Source: Amaurobius ferox
Lineage: Eukaryota; Arthropoda; Arachnida; Araneae; Amaurobiidae
DNA length: 64,000 bases
Direction: 5' to 3'
Assembly (NCBI GenBank): GCA_951213105.1
Contig: OX578148.1
Location: 144,094,043 to 144,158,042, forward strand
Positions 48,966-60,823 of the stretch are shown in pieces; position 1 is the stretch's first letter, and each line of letters starts with the position of its first letter. A model generated the notes under the pieces. The model was not told the origin of the DNA and made no database searches. It saw nothing but the letters and a program-made list of their open reading frames with translations. The position numbers and the translations under genes were made by a program.

Positions 48966-49912
48966 AAAACCTTTTGACAGTAAATTGGAAGATGGACGCA
49001 ATGATCTTAATAGAGCTGCGACCATTTAACTAACTTCCAACTGCTACCTTTTAAGTATAACTCATGCCTTTCAATCATTGTGACTATGTACTGGAAAATA
49101 AAATATCCGAGTATGATAGGGAATCAAGATATAGTTTCTTTGCCCACATTAGTTCACTCACTGTTGATTCACCTGCTCCATGTTGAATGCTTTATACCCG
49201 AGAGACAAATTACTGATGTCATCCCAGAGTATGCACATTTTTGTATATGCATCGAGTCAGGATTCCCACTAAGTCAGGAAAAAAGGGGGAGAATTTATCT
49301 TCTTCCAGAAAATTTTGGGAGCGATTTTCTGTCATAAGGAGAGAAACTTAATTTCTTTTTTTACCATGCTAATTTAGAAAGTAATAAAAAAAGCATTAAC
49401 TATAACTCATATTTTTCGACATTTAAATTTTTTAATTCTTAAAACTAACATTCTTTTAACATTCTTACTAACATTCTTTTTAAAAATTAATTAGGAGTCG
49501 TTTAAGTATTAAGTAAACATATTTTTGGTAATTTTATACCTCCCCCCCCCCAATTGTTAGCAAAAATACTCAAATTCCTGACTTCCCCCATGCTTACATT
49601 ATGATTTTATTTACTGACATAAAAACGTCTACATGGGTTATTTTATGTAAAATGACTCACATGTGAATTTACGATTTTTTTATCTGTAAACTGCAAAAGT
49701 CAAGGACCAACTGTATTTACTTTATATTTTGATTTTTAAAAACATTTTATGATCAATTTTCATGCAGCAATAGCAATTAAAAACTTTAACGATTTTTGAT
49801 CGTCGAAGGCGAATATCGACGAAAACTATTTCACTAGGCAAATAGAATTAGGTAATAATTTTGACTTGATGTGGATGAAATGGATGAAAATGGATTTTTT
49901 TTTGTGTAATTT
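48966..49912. other. No gene seen
   Basis: AT-rich. The 49080-49337 frame has no recognisable domain. Contains a C run at about 49543-49551. Confidence 0.45.
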
Positions 49913-50074
49913 TACTTTCCTTATATACATAATGTATAAGGAAAGTATTGTGACGGGGTCGAAAATTAAAAATTCGAGTTTTCGACGGGAGAGCACGTTT
50001 CAAGCATTCCTGATCACGAATCAAACATTTTTAAAGTGATGTCTGTGTGTGTGTGAAAGTATGTGTGTGTGTGA

Positions 50075-50930
50075 AGCTATCTTATCCGCTTGGCAATTTT
50101 GCTACTGTCTTTCAGGCTGAAGTATTTGCCATTCTTATGTGTTGTAGAATTTGCTATGACAGAAAGTACGAGAATAGCCAGATTTTCATTTGTTCTGACA
50201 GTCAGGCTGCTCTTATGGCTCTGGGGAAATTCACTGTGACGTCTTCCCTTGTCTGGGAATGCTATAAAGCTCTCTGTAAAATTGCTAGTAATAATAGTGT
50301 CATTCTGTACTGGGTGCCTGGTCATTCGGGCATTCCTGGCAATGAATTGGCAGATGAACTTGCTAGGAAAGGCTCTAATACTCCTTTTGTGGGCCCTGAG
50401 CCAGCCTTGGGTATTCTCAATGATCTTATCAGAAGAATTGTCTTTGACATCTTCAGGAAGCTTCAATGCAAGAACTAGCGTGACACTAAAGGGCAAAGGC
50501 AAGCGAAAATTCTCAATTGTAATTGCCCTAGTGCACGTCAAAAGGAACTCTTTAGACTCAGTAGAACTGGCATCAGGAGAGCTGTTGGGCTCCTTACTGG
50601 GCACTGCACTCTCAAGAGACATCTTAATATTATGGGTGTCTCCAAGGATTCGCTTTGCAGAGGCTGCAATTACAGCGAAGAAACTGCAGCTCACATTCTG
50701 TGTGAATGTGAGGCCTACTCTGCTCACAGATTCGAACACATTGGTCGTCATGTGATTGAACCCTGGGAGCTGAACGACATTCCTGTCAAGTGCCTGCTTA
50801 TGTTTGCATCGGCTACTGGTCTCTTCTCTTAGAGACCTTCACTTTTTGGGGTAGTACAATAGACCTCTGGTCGATGTGCTAGGCTCTTCTGGAGCCACCC
50901 ACCTTCATATCATTCATTCATTCATGTGTG
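50075..50930 (+). mobile_element. Non-LTR retrotransposon copy 2, 5'-truncated
   Basis: Starts inside the RNase H region, ends with the shared 3' UTR and a CATT repeat tail (ATCATTCATTCATTC, to about 50930). TG repeats lie on both sides (TGTGTGTGTG), consistent with insertion into a GT microsatellite; the target duplication cannot be sized in such sequence. Confidence 0.88.
50077..50832 (+). pseudogene. Retrotransposon ORF2 C-terminal part (RNase H and Cys/His motif)
   Basis: One frame from LSYPLGNFATVFQAEVFA through ICSDSQAALMALGKF, YWVPGHSGIPGNELADELAR, FCRGC-type motif LCRGCNYSEETAAHILCEC and FASATGLFS to TAG 50830-50832. It lacks the first RNase H Asp (YTDGS) because of the truncation. 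A single in-frame TAG at 50476-50478 replaces the Trp codon TGG of copy 1. This copy has no frameshift and serves as the reference for the site broken in copy 1 at 4416. Confidence 0.9.
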
Positions 50931-51720
50931 TGTGTGTGTGTGTGTCAGTGAGTCTGTGGAGACGATAACTGAAGAACGAATGGACCGATTCAAACGAAAT
51001 TTGGTACAAAAATCACAATCCGTAAACATTGGAAGCCTATTGTTTTTATACGCAAAATTTATGTTTTTATACGCAATCGAATGCTCAGAACCCCCCTAAA
51101 TTTTCGAGTGAAATTTTGAAAAAATCAAAACCGCTAATAAAGTTACGCAAATAGACATTTCTTATGTAATTTTTCATTAGAAAACGATTGACATACATTT
51201 TAGAACGCCAACATGAACCGTTCTCGAGATATTGTACATTTTTCAAAAAAATTATCAAAAAGTTATATAAAATAAAAAATATATATTTCCTATTGATAAA
51301 CATGTTCACTTTACATATGTAATACCATGCGATAAATTGGGTGACATTATTCTCGTGGATCTATCTCGTTCCATTCATGAAAAAAGGTACTTTGAGTAAT
51401 ACTTTTGTATTTGAACGCCAATAGCCATTTATCTGCTGTAAGAATAACTTATTCCTCCGTCTATAACGCTTGGCGAGATTTTGGCGGTGAATTTGGCGGA
51501 ATGTTGCCAATTTGGCGACATTTTTAATTGTTGCCAAATTAATAAAAATCTCGGCAAATTGATAAAAATGACGCTAAATCAATTAAAATGATGACTGTTG
51601 AAAATTCAATATTTTGGAAAGAATATAAGTATCTACTATAAGAATAACATTTTTTTAAAATGTAAAAGTAGTAAATTGATTGCATTATATAAGGAAAGTC
51701 ATGTGTTGCCCACATCAGAT

Positions 51721-52949
51721 TGTTTACAAAACTTGCAGAACATAAGGATTGCATCGTCCTTTTGTTGAATCTCAAGCCAGTCATGTGATTTTAGCCATTT
51801 TGTTTGAAAAGTGTCAACTTTTTTCTTTTTGCTTTCAAAATAGCCCTTTATTTCATAAATAATACATTTGTAAAATAATTTTTCTGTATAAAACGCGAAA
51901 CAATTACAAACACTGTAGTCGATGCAAACAGATTGGAAATATGGGAAATATTTTTCAAATTAAACGAGGTATGCCGAGGATCGCGTACAAGTGCAGATTT
52001 TCGTGATGCTGCTGTAAAATAACCCTTCATTTTATTAATAATACGGTAGAAAAATGGTTTGGTTTTTATAATTTGTATATTAAATGAAATAATTATAAAA
52101 AAATTCAGTCGATGCAAATATATTGTAAAAATGGCAAAAAGATATTCATTGGTCATCTCTCCTCAGAAACTGTGGGAATCGCCGTATGCGAACGTCGTTT
52201 TCGCAATCGCGGAGAAACAGATTTTCAGATGTAAGAAAGGAATGTCTCTGACAAAAAATTCGTGACTTTGTTCAAATTTTGGGACATTTCCGGGATTTTT
52301 GTAACCTATAGACATACTATGTACGAGGGAAAGGATTTTCGTCTGCTGAAAGAAGAAAATTTCTCGAGCAAAACACGAAAAATGTGGGAAGTACTTGAAA
52401 AGAGCATAATTCAAATCCCTGAAAGAATCCTATAAAAAAAAAGAGCAAAATTTTATTTGATCGAATTTGCGACCCGCGCAAGCGGGGGAGACACTTATAG
52501 TTTTCTATAAAATATCTCGCTAATTAGAAGAAACATGTAGTAATTTCAGTGTGCCCAAATCGTGATTGACTGCGATTCACACGTAGCTACGGAATCATGC
52601 GACTGCGCGGCAATCGGCCCACAATTCGCAACAAGGCAACTGATCGCTATTTGAAGTTGCGAAGCAATAGGTCCGATCTACCAGCCGTGGGATTGAAAGG
52701 ATTCTGGAGAAATTTCGGTCGCCAGAAACGGCGACTTACTGTAATAATTTTAGTTGCGTATGGCGACCGTGAATCTGCATCTCTAATCTGATGACTCATC
52801 GGGCATCGGATTTTTCGGTATCCAATTTGAAGAAAAAAATAATTTTAGGCCGGAACTGGAGAGAGAGAAATTCTCGTGCAGTCTAAATTTTTAAGCGAGA
52901 TTTTTTATGGATTTCGCGAGAATCTCACGGGTTCACACTGAAATGGGAT
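51721..52949. other. No gene seen
   Basis: AT-rich to 52440. 52550-52800 is GC-richer and has inverted arms CGGTCGCCA (about 52716) and TGGCGACCG (about 52759). The frame 52597-52791 is basic but unrecognised. Confidence 0.4.
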
Positions 52950-53230
52950 CCCTGCATCGAGTGCTCGATTTGCATGAAGTACATGCCAAAAGAATACAGT
53001 GATTCACTCCTGAAAGTTCAAAATACTTTATGTTAAACTTCATTCAGGAGAATCGTTTGTTTAACATTCTTCCAATAATCGGCTTCCTCATGCAAATCAT
53101 TATATCTCGACACATATATAAAAACAAGAAAAATTCATTCTAAGAGCTAAGACATGTAAATGGTTATCAAGCTCCCAATATATCATAAAATCATTATAGA
53201 AAAATTTTAATTTTTAGGTATTAACATTTC
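52950..53230. repeat. Family E copy E3
   Basis: GATTCACTCCTGA, CATTCAGGAGAATCG, CTTCCAATAATCGGC, TTCCTCATGCAAATC and ATTCATTCTAAGAGC match E1 in order. Confidence 0.6.
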
Positions 53231-53526
53231 AAAAGAATCAATTTTTACACTGTTTTGGTTTCTCTGTTTGGGTCACATGTTGAAATCAATTTTTTGACCC
53301 ACTTCTATTAAGCCATTTTTTTTTAAAATTTTACAGACATGTATTTGCAATGTCAAAACAATATGTTATCAAATTTAAGTTGATTCTCTCCCTGGATTCT
53401 CCCCCCCCCCCTCTCTAGAATAATGCCTAGATTGGCGCATAAAAATTCTATTGTTGTAAGATAGCAAAATTATTTGGCTTTCAAAGTTATTTACTAAATT
53501 ATGTTGACACCCCTTTGCTCCAATCA

Positions 53527-53961
53527 TCACTTAACGAGGGCAGCTACATTAAAATCACCCAGGCTAATAAAACAGCCCAGTTCAACTCTGAAAGTTTCTA
53601 ATGAATGATTAATATATTTATCACTAGCCGTCTGCGGTGACCAGCCTATGTCTGGTACAGCTACCAGAAAATGTGCAAATATCAATTTTTTACCAAAGTT
53701 GTGGGCAGGGCCCTGGGTGCCTAATGGGATGCTGCTAGTTAAAAAACTATCTCTCAGTATGATAATGGAAATGGTTGGGCCCTGCAGGTCAACAAGATGG
53801 CTATTAGGGTGAGAATCGATAGCTGTACCAGACAATGGTTGGTCGGCATAGTTAGGCGAAATGGGTGCAGTCAAATAAAAAAACATCAAAAATCTTTGAC
53901 GAACATAAGAACATAATTGGGCAAGAAATAAAATATGAAAAAGAAAAATGTAATTAAACAT
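53527..53961 (-). pseudogene. Possible endonuclease fragment of another non-LTR element
   Basis: The minus-strand frame of 144 codons ends with a segment (HSLETFRVELGCFISLGDFN) resembling the helix and GDFN strand of APE-type endonucleases in CR1- or Jockey-like elements. Before it, ISIIILRDSFLTSS could be a degenerate core strand. The first 30 residues are hydrophobic and look like random AT-rich sequence. No reverse transcriptase follows. Weak. Confidence 0.3.
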
Positions 53962-53969
53962 TTATATTA

Positions 53970-55300
53970 TGTGTTTAATCTTGTAATTGTGATCACATGT
54001 TTCGAAATGTAAAAATAAAAAAAAATGCCTTTGTACTCATTCCCACATTCACCTTTTTTGAGGTAGATTACATGGATGCGTTACTCCATTTGTTACACAC
54101 CGCTAAATGAGGCGGGTTCCGCTATAGGCATATTTCTTCATTTAAAAATTATTTTTACCAAAAATTACATAGTTCTTTGCAGCTAAAATTTATAAATTAT
54201 ATCAAGTATAATGTGGGCCTTTTTGACATAATATTTGTGGAAATGGCTAAATTAAAGTTAGAAAGCATGTAAAAAATGTATGTACAGTAAGAGACTTCTG
54301 TAAAATACCAAATAAATTATGTTAAAAATCATTTATGTTAAGTATCATTTGTGTTATTTAATACCCCGTTATTAAAAATAATGTTGAAGAGCTTCTGGAT
54401 ACACAATATTAGCTGTTCTACCATTTTGAACCAAGATATGACGATTATTCTTACTTCCAACCCGTGAACACGCAACGTAAGTAAATTAATTATGCTTGCC
54501 TTTATCTTAATATATAAGAATATCAAAAAACGTTACTGTAAGGAGAATCATTACTGTTAAAAAAATGTTACCGAAAAAATAATAATAAAACTGTTTAAAA
54601 ACGAAAATATAAACTATAATTGCCAACAGCAAAATCAAACATTTCCTTAACTAATATCATTTTGAGTGTAGAGTATTTTATTTTTGACAAAAATATTTAA
54701 ATAAATGAAAATAAATTATATTTAAATATACAAAAATAAATAAACATTATAATTAAATCAATTCTGTTTGTCTTTATCTTAATATATAAGAATATCAAAA
54801 AACGTTACTGTAAAGAATCTCCAATTAACACTGTGAATGAATCACGGCAAAAGAATCACATCCAGGGTTTGTTTACAATCTCTCTCGCTCTGGTAGGGCA
54901 ATTATTTGGAGGATGAACTTGGAAAAAAAAATGAAAGCTACCAATTGCTTCAAAGAACATCACAAATTGAAAAGAAGCTTTTTTGAGAATATTATTGAGG
55001 CAGTTTCTAATCGATTCAACTTGAGAGAACTTTAGTTATATTTTCTGCCGATAGATGGCAGCAAATGTAAAACGTTTCTGTTTTGATTCTTCCATAGATT
55101 CACATCCGGGTTTGAGAAGTGGATTGTCCCGGAAGCGTTTCCGAGTGGATCGCCTTGGAAGCGTTATCCGTCAAACACACACTCTGTTTTATTATAAGTA
55201 GCGATATTGATAAAAACAAAATGGTCATTACAATTTGTAACAAAATAATATTTAATATTTTATTCATCTTACAGATAGAAAAATAATAAACTTACTCATT
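53970..55300. other. No gene; contains a 42-bp dispersed duplication
   Basis: 54500-54541 is repeated exactly at 54772-54813 (CTTTATCTTAATATATAAGA, then ATATCAAAAAACGTTACTG). The sequence is otherwise AT-rich without genes. Confidence 0.55.
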
Positions 55301-55309
55301 AAAACTAAC

Positions 55310-55440
55310 CATAGAGGACGGTACCCTGATGTGTCCTACGTTTGGCTAAAAGACAACAACTGCAGAAACAACAGCAGCATAATGTGATGATTATCAACAA
55401 GATGATAGCTCCAACAATAACACCAGCAATGATTGCAGAG
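55310..55440 (-). CDS. Shisa-like membrane protein, transmembrane exon
   Basis: 131-nt internal exon read on the minus strand, from after TTTTAG (acceptor AG 55442-55441) to the donor ATG|GTTAGT (GT at 55309-55308). It encodes SAIIAGVIVGAIILLIIITL, a transmembrane helix, then CCCCFCSCCLLAKRR, a run of juxtamembrane cysteines and basic residues, then THQGTVLY. This helix / poly-Cys / basic layout followed by a Pro-rich tail is the hallmark of Shisa and Shisa-like (WBP1/VOPP1-type) adaptors. The exon starts at codon position 3 and ends at position 1, which fits the exon at 34642. The Cys-rich luminal domain and signal peptide should be in upstream exons at higher coordinates, which I did not find. 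Confidence 0.8.
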
Positions 55441-55442
55441 CT

Positions 55443-56743
55443 AAAATTGAACAGAAGTTTTTTTTTTATAACCAACTTTAATACACAGTGTTGAAAGTTA
55501 ACGTTATGAGTCACTGGTCCTGAGGATCAGTGTGTACAAGAAAATATTGGCTCGCAGTGATCATGACTGGTCTGTTCAGATTACAAACAACATGGCAGAA
55601 ATGTACAAATAAATACTCTGATATTTAATCCAATAATATGTATGCGCATATTTGATTTACCTTTAAAGAAATGTACAACAAATTATCCTAAATAATTATC
55701 AAACCAGTTAATTATATACAATCAATAATAACAAAAACTACAAGTTCTAGATTTCAAATTTTTTTGTGAATTTATTTTTCTGTCCAGAATTCCGGCTCAT
55801 CTCATTTTGTTACTTTTAAAAATAAATTGAATTTATTAGATTGACTAACAAAAATTGATTTTTTCTTAATTGCTAAAATTTGTGATTTAAGGTTTGGCAG
55901 GCCTTTTAGCTTGTAGGTTTTGTGGCTACAGCATTTCTGTATGCTTTTCGACCAGAATATTCTTGGCAAAGGGATTTTTCAAGCAGTTTCTAAATCAGGA
56001 AGGGATGAATCAATTAAAAGGGGTCTCCATCATTCCTATTAGGCGGTTGAATTGCAATACAAGATAATAGAGGATGCCATTTTTGTTCACTTTACCTTTT
56101 CCACACCATTTTTGATCTGCTTTATTATCATTTTATTACGGTTAAGGGCATTTTCTTATTGTCAAAAAAAAGAGCTGTAATCTTGATAATAAACTTCAAT
56201 TTTTGTTAATTGCACATGACAACCAACATGGAGTAATCAATTTACTTTTTTTTTGTAAAACATAGCAAAAAATAAGCATATGCTAATAATTTGTATAAAA
56301 ATTATTTATATTAAAGTTTTAGCAAAATACCAGGGATCCAACCAGATCTTTTAACCAGGGTCCCTTTTTTGTGAAATTTTTTTTTATTGTAAATTATTTT
56401 TGTGAAAAATACCAAATCGTACCCCAATGACTGCCAAGGTTAAAATTGACTGCTGCTATAACAGAAGAAATACTATAGAAATGGCAAAGTTCATTGATGA
56501 AAGCAGAGACTGCATATGTGTGGAGAGGGGAGCTCTAGATCCAGTCTTGAAAAACACATACGAAATATATGTAACAATTATTTACCTTATATTAGGCTAT
56601 TTATGTAGAACTTCAGTAACCTACTTATTAAAATAAAAGACACTTTTTGTGCTTAAAATTGTTTCGGGCTAATCTACTTGAATAATGAATATTGCTGAGA
56701 AAATGCTTGGATACTCAAGCTGTAAACCAAAAGTAAGGAAAAT
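55443..56743. other. No exon recognised
   Basis: AT-rich; probably intron or upstream flank of the Shisa-like gene. The 56427-56636 plus-strand frame is short and unrecognised. Confidence 0.4.
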
Positions 56744-57843
56744 TTAAAGTACCACGCGACGGGTGCCAGCCAGTTGATTTAAAAATGTCAGTAATAGTTT
56801 CACACTCTTCATTTGACAAATGGAGCGGTCCATTGATGATAATGTGCACCTGCCTATCAAGATTTTCAATTTTGATAGGCTGATCCTATCAAGTCTTGAT
56901 CTGAGCTCTGTACAAACCAGATTCATTCGAGAAAAGAGTCTTTCGACAGAAGCAGTTGATGCTGTGATTATTACAAACAGAGAAAGCAATTTCATGAAAT
57001 TTGGATATATATTAACCAGTCTTTAGGGTCTCTCAAGAAGCTGCAAAAGTTCAGTTGGTGTGATTTCTTTTCCACTGTTTTTCCCACATTTTCTTTCTTT
57101 CCTTGTTAGGAAATCTCTTGCCTTTTGCTCGTCAGCCAAAATTGCATAAAATTCTGAGCATGATAATTCAGTTAATGTTTTTGTTCAATGTAAGTAGAAA
57201 TGGAATGCAAGATGTTGTCAACAGATATGCTCGATGCATAAGTTGCATTTTCCCTACATGTATTTAAATGCTGTTCAATTTCTTTATCCTCTAAATTTTC
57301 ACCTAAAACTCGCTCACCTAAAAACTGACTCAAAGTTTTCAGATACTGCCCACTGCTTTTTAACCATGAAGTACAAGATTTTGATATATTTGCTTAATAA
57401 CCTTCTATTAAAATTTATTTTTGTTTGTTTCGCTGCCTCTGTGCCTTCAGTAATTCTTTTAGCAATTTCTTGTTTGTTGGCATCCTTTGCAAAGGCAATT
57501 GTGTATGTCTATTACTATTTTTATGCTTCTTTATAGTTCTGGTAGGATAACCTTCCTTAAAACTCACACCAACACTTGTCCAAGGCTTATCATTACCACT
57601 GTACTCAACGGAACATATTTTACATAAATAGCTTGAAGCTGCTGGACTGTAGTAAAGCCAGTTATACTGTCTTTCATAATTAGATATGTTTTTATGAAAT
57701 AAGCTTTTTCTTTTTTTACTGTTTTCTGTAGTTAACAATGTAACCTCTATATTTTCTTCAGAAGAACTTAATTCAACCTTATCATCAAAAAATTCAAGTC
57801 CGACATCTGTTAGAAAACTTGTGTAAACAAGCAACATGTACAT
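56744..57843 (-). pseudogene. Internally deleted hAT transposase (TTF-type zinc finger to dimerisation domain)
   Basis: The N-terminal frame (57415-57843) contains YNWLYYSPAASSYLCKICSV...GVSFKEGYPTRTIKKHKNS...H, the TTF-type zinc finger seen in hAT and ZMYM-like proteins (C..C...W...H). Near 57360-57170 there are broken frames. From about 57170 the reading LSCSEFYAILADEQKARDF, KEITPTELLQLLERP then, after a stop and shift near 57025, FMKLLSLFVIITASTASVERLFSRMN...ELRSRLDRISLSKLKILI is the C-terminal hAT dimerisation domain (stop at 56744). The RNase H-like catalytic middle (over 300 residues in relatives) is absent, so this is an inactive deletion derivative. It is not the same hAT family as 45947-46790. 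Confidence 0.8.
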
Positions 57844-58477
57844 CAGTTATAGTACTGTCAAAATCCAAAAGTTACTGTTTGCTAACTGGCTAATCACATT
57901 AGTTTAGTTTGTCACTAAGTTTTAACCCCATGTTATGTATTCCTGCAGATTGAGACATCAACATCCGGATTATGCTAATTTTCTACTTCAACTCATTAGA
58001 GATTAGCATACTCAGGAAAAACTTTAACTTCTACTTCAATCACGCAGCACTATTTATGCTGGTGGATGTGTCAATAGAAGTTGTTCTGTTGTCTGTATTC
58101 TGATCATATTGTCTGATCTAGTGATGTTACTGTTCAAACATTACCTATTTTCTAGAATGTTCTAGAATTTTTTTAATGATGTTGTGTACGTTTCAAAGTG
58201 TGATTGTCAGTAAATTGGCAAAGTACTTAGCCAGTTTGGTTAGGCCTAATTTTCTGTCTGCTATAGAATTTCAAGACTCTGTTGTTATGATCAGTACAAA
58301 CACAGTATCAAAGTAAATGATATGTGTTGTGTTTATGATTTTATTATATTAATTTCGTGAAAATAAATTTAGTTATTTTTTCATGTATCGACTCTTCACT
58401 GACGTGTCTAGATAAATCCACTGCTACTTCTGCAAAAGTCTTCATGGCAACGTGCAATATTGGAATTTTATCAGCTT
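57844..58477. other. No gene seen
   Basis: Between the zinc-finger frame and the RGRPP frame; AT-rich, no recognised ends of the hAT element. Confidence 0.4.
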
Positions 58478-58660
58478 TTAAATTTTTAAATATTTGTGAA
58501 TGCCAACAACGTCAACATTCCTTTCTACATCGTTTTCATTTACAGCATTCTTATTTACATCATTTTCATTTTCAGCATTCTTTTTCAAATTCACTGAATT
58601 TTCACAATTTCTTGAAAAAACCCCAGTTGGAGGACGTCCACGCTTTATAATATTTGGCAT
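58478..58660 (-). other. Short AT-hook-like frame, possible hAT N-terminus
   Basis: A 60-codon minus-strand frame starts MPNIIKRGRPPTGVFSR, with an AT-hook-like KRGRPP, followed by an Asn/Glu-rich stretch of near repeats (ENENDVNKNAVNENDVE). It could be the N-terminal end of the hAT gene at 57843 or low-complexity sequence. Confidence 0.22.
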
Positions 58661-58939
58661 GCTGCTGACTTTATACGAAAATTAGATTGTTAATTTAAAA
58701 CTAACTGAACTAATTAACTAGAACTGAAACTATGATGATGATGCCTCACCCAATGGTGAGCAAAGTAAAGGCAATTTGCCATTAGGGGGTTTGTATGCCT
58801 AACTGAAACTAAATGCAAAACAAAACAGCAAGTAGTATTGCCATATTGAATGAATGAATGAATGACATGAAGGCGGGTGGCTCCAGGAGAGTCCAGCACA
58901 TCGACCAGGTCTATTGTACTACCCCGAAAAACGAAGGTC

Positions 58940-59908
58940 CTTAAGAAAAGAGACCAGTAATAGAAGGCAAAAATAAGCAAGCATTTGACAGGAATGTCAT
59001 ACAACTCCCAGGGTTCAATCACATGTCGACACATGTGTTCGGACCTATGGGCGGAGAACAACACCTCACATTCACAAAGAATGTGTGTGGCAGTTTCTTC
59101 ACTATAATTGCAACCTCTGCATAGTGAATTTTTAGCGACACCCATAATATTTAGGTGTCTTTTAAGGGTGCAGTGCCCAGTAAGTAGTCCAACAGCCGTT
59201 CTGATGCCAGTTCTACTGAGCTTGAATAATTCCTTCTGATGTATGCTAGGGCAATTGCAGTTAAGTATTTTTGCCTGCCTTTGGCCCTTAGTATTACGCC
59301 AGTTCTTCTAGTTAGTTCACTAGGGAACATCCAAAGCAGGCTCGGGACCATCAAAAGGAATACTTGAGCCTTTCCTAGCCAATTCATCAGCCAACTCATT
59401 TCCTGGAATGCCCGAATGTCCAGGTGCCCAGTAAAGTATGACTTTGTTGTTGCTAGCAATTTTACAAAGTGCAGTATAGCACTCCCAGACAAGGTATGAC
59501 GTCATAGTAGACTTCCCTAAGGCCATAAGAGCAGCTTGACTATCAGAACAGATAAGTATTTGGTTGCTCCAGTAATTTCTGTTGTAGCATATTCTACAAC
59601 ACATAAGAATGGCAAAAAACCTCAGCCTGAAAGACAGTAGCATAACTGCCGAGAGGGTAAGACAGTTTTGTACCATCATCCTGACAGCATACACCAGCAC
59701 CAGTATTAGTGCCTAGCTTAAAGTCATCAGTATACCATACAATACAATTTTGTTTATTGTAGGTGGGAGTCCTCTTCAGTTATCCCGTGAAGAAACCTAA
59801 ATTACATAGGGCTTGTCAAATGTATATCTGACCTGTATACCAGCAGATAGCATATGGAAATAAGGATGATTTATAACATTACTGTTGAGACCACTCCAAG
59901 AAAAATAC
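58940..59908 (-). pseudogene. ORF2 RNase H to C-terminus, copy 3
   Basis: Pieces on the minus strand: VWYTDDF (YTDGS in copy 1, so the Gly and Ser after the first catalytic Asp are altered), LICSDSQAALMALGKS, YWAPGHSGIPGNELADELAR, LCRGCNYSEETATHILCEC and HVIEPWELYDIPVKCLL. Frames change several times (near 59630, 59300 and 59060), and a stop replaces the Trp-rich NWRNTK region. Clearly dead. Confidence 0.85.
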
Positions 59909-60637
59909 TTAAGGTGCCTTCCCACTCACCGCAACGCAACAGCAGACGGTTCACGGCAACGCTCGAGGTGCACGCAAGTCTTTGCGGCAAAATAAACCCC
60001 TTCACACTGTCGGTCGACGGCGAAGAAATGTAGCCAATCAGATGCAAGGGCAGAAATTTCTCCTCGTTCAGTGGCCATGTTTACAAACCATCTCTTCCAA
60101 AGCGATTTTATATACATGAAATATTATATAATAAAAATTAAGATATTATTACTAATAAAATCTCTTTGGTCTCTTCTGATTCAAATTTATATTTATCAGT
60201 AGGTTGCTAGTTTACAGTATTGACGCGTTTCAGAAAATCCACCTTTCTGTGAATTTAAACAAGAGCGTACACGAGTTTGCTTTGGCCATATATACATATT
60301 TCATCAGTTTTCTAAAATAAGCTAACTAAAGTGATTCCATCGCAAAACACAAAGGATCCTAATTTAAATTGTTTTAGAATATTTACTACAATGTGGCAAT
60401 TTCCTCGTTTTAACGAATGCAATTATGTTCTCTTTCTCGAATCGTTAAAAAAAAAATCTGACAGAATTCAGAAAATAAATTTTGACATATGTTCTTCATA
60501 GACTTTTTTTCATCCCTCTATTGCAATCCTAAAACAACTTGAAAACATATTCTGTTTACTCTTTAAAATAATATTCTAAAATAGCATTAAATGCTTTGCA
60601 TGATATAATTTGCTAGTACATTTAAGGTGTGAAGTTT

Positions 60638-60696
60638 TGGCTTGGGTGGTAGAGAATCAGCTCCGCAAACCAGTGGGTTCTGGTTCGAATCCAAGC
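60638..60696 (+). ncRNA. tRNA-like Pol III promoter (A and B boxes), SINE-like
   Basis: TGGCTTGGGTGG (60638-60649) resembles a tRNA A box and GGTTCGAATCC (60682-60692) matches the B-box consensus GGTTCGANTCC exactly. GCTTGG and CCAAGC at the ends could pair. The tRNA body is too short (about 57 nt) for a real tRNA, so I read it as a tRNA-derived SINE head or pseudogene. Confidence 0.5.
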
Positions 60697-60823
60697 GAAT
60701 ATTAAATTTTACATCTGTTGCTGAAATATTCAAATACAATTTTACTTTAACAATCTGCAGAATTTTTTCGTTTTAAATTATTTTAAGATCTATATACAAA
60801 ATAACCTTATATCACTAAATTAT

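Larger units (their letters stand above)
49913..51720 (-). repeat. Family A copy A3, split by a retrotransposon insertion
   Basis: Reverse orientation: the palindrome TACTTTCCTTATATACAT / ATGTATAAGGAAAGTA (49913-49947) is at the left and TATAAGGAAAGTCATGTG...CCCACATCAGAT at the right. It holds the same CCAAATTTGGCG and AGCGTTAT blocks as A1 in reverse. The non-LTR fragment at 50075-50930 lies in its GT-rich stretch. Confidence 0.75.
34643..55309 (-). other. 20.7-kb intron of the Shisa-like gene
   Basis: Bounded by a consensus donor (ATG|GTTAGT at 55310/55309) and a strong acceptor with a pyrimidine tract (34643). It holds most of the mobile elements in the window: a Mutator-like element, copia and piggyBac fragments, a hAT/satellite element, family A and E repeats, and a truncated non-LTR copy. 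No other exon of this gene was recognised inside it. Confidence 0.65.

Noticed and set aside
60638..60696. A functional tRNA gene
   Set aside because: The body is about 57 nt and the arms do not form a full cloverleaf; only promoter boxes are convincing.
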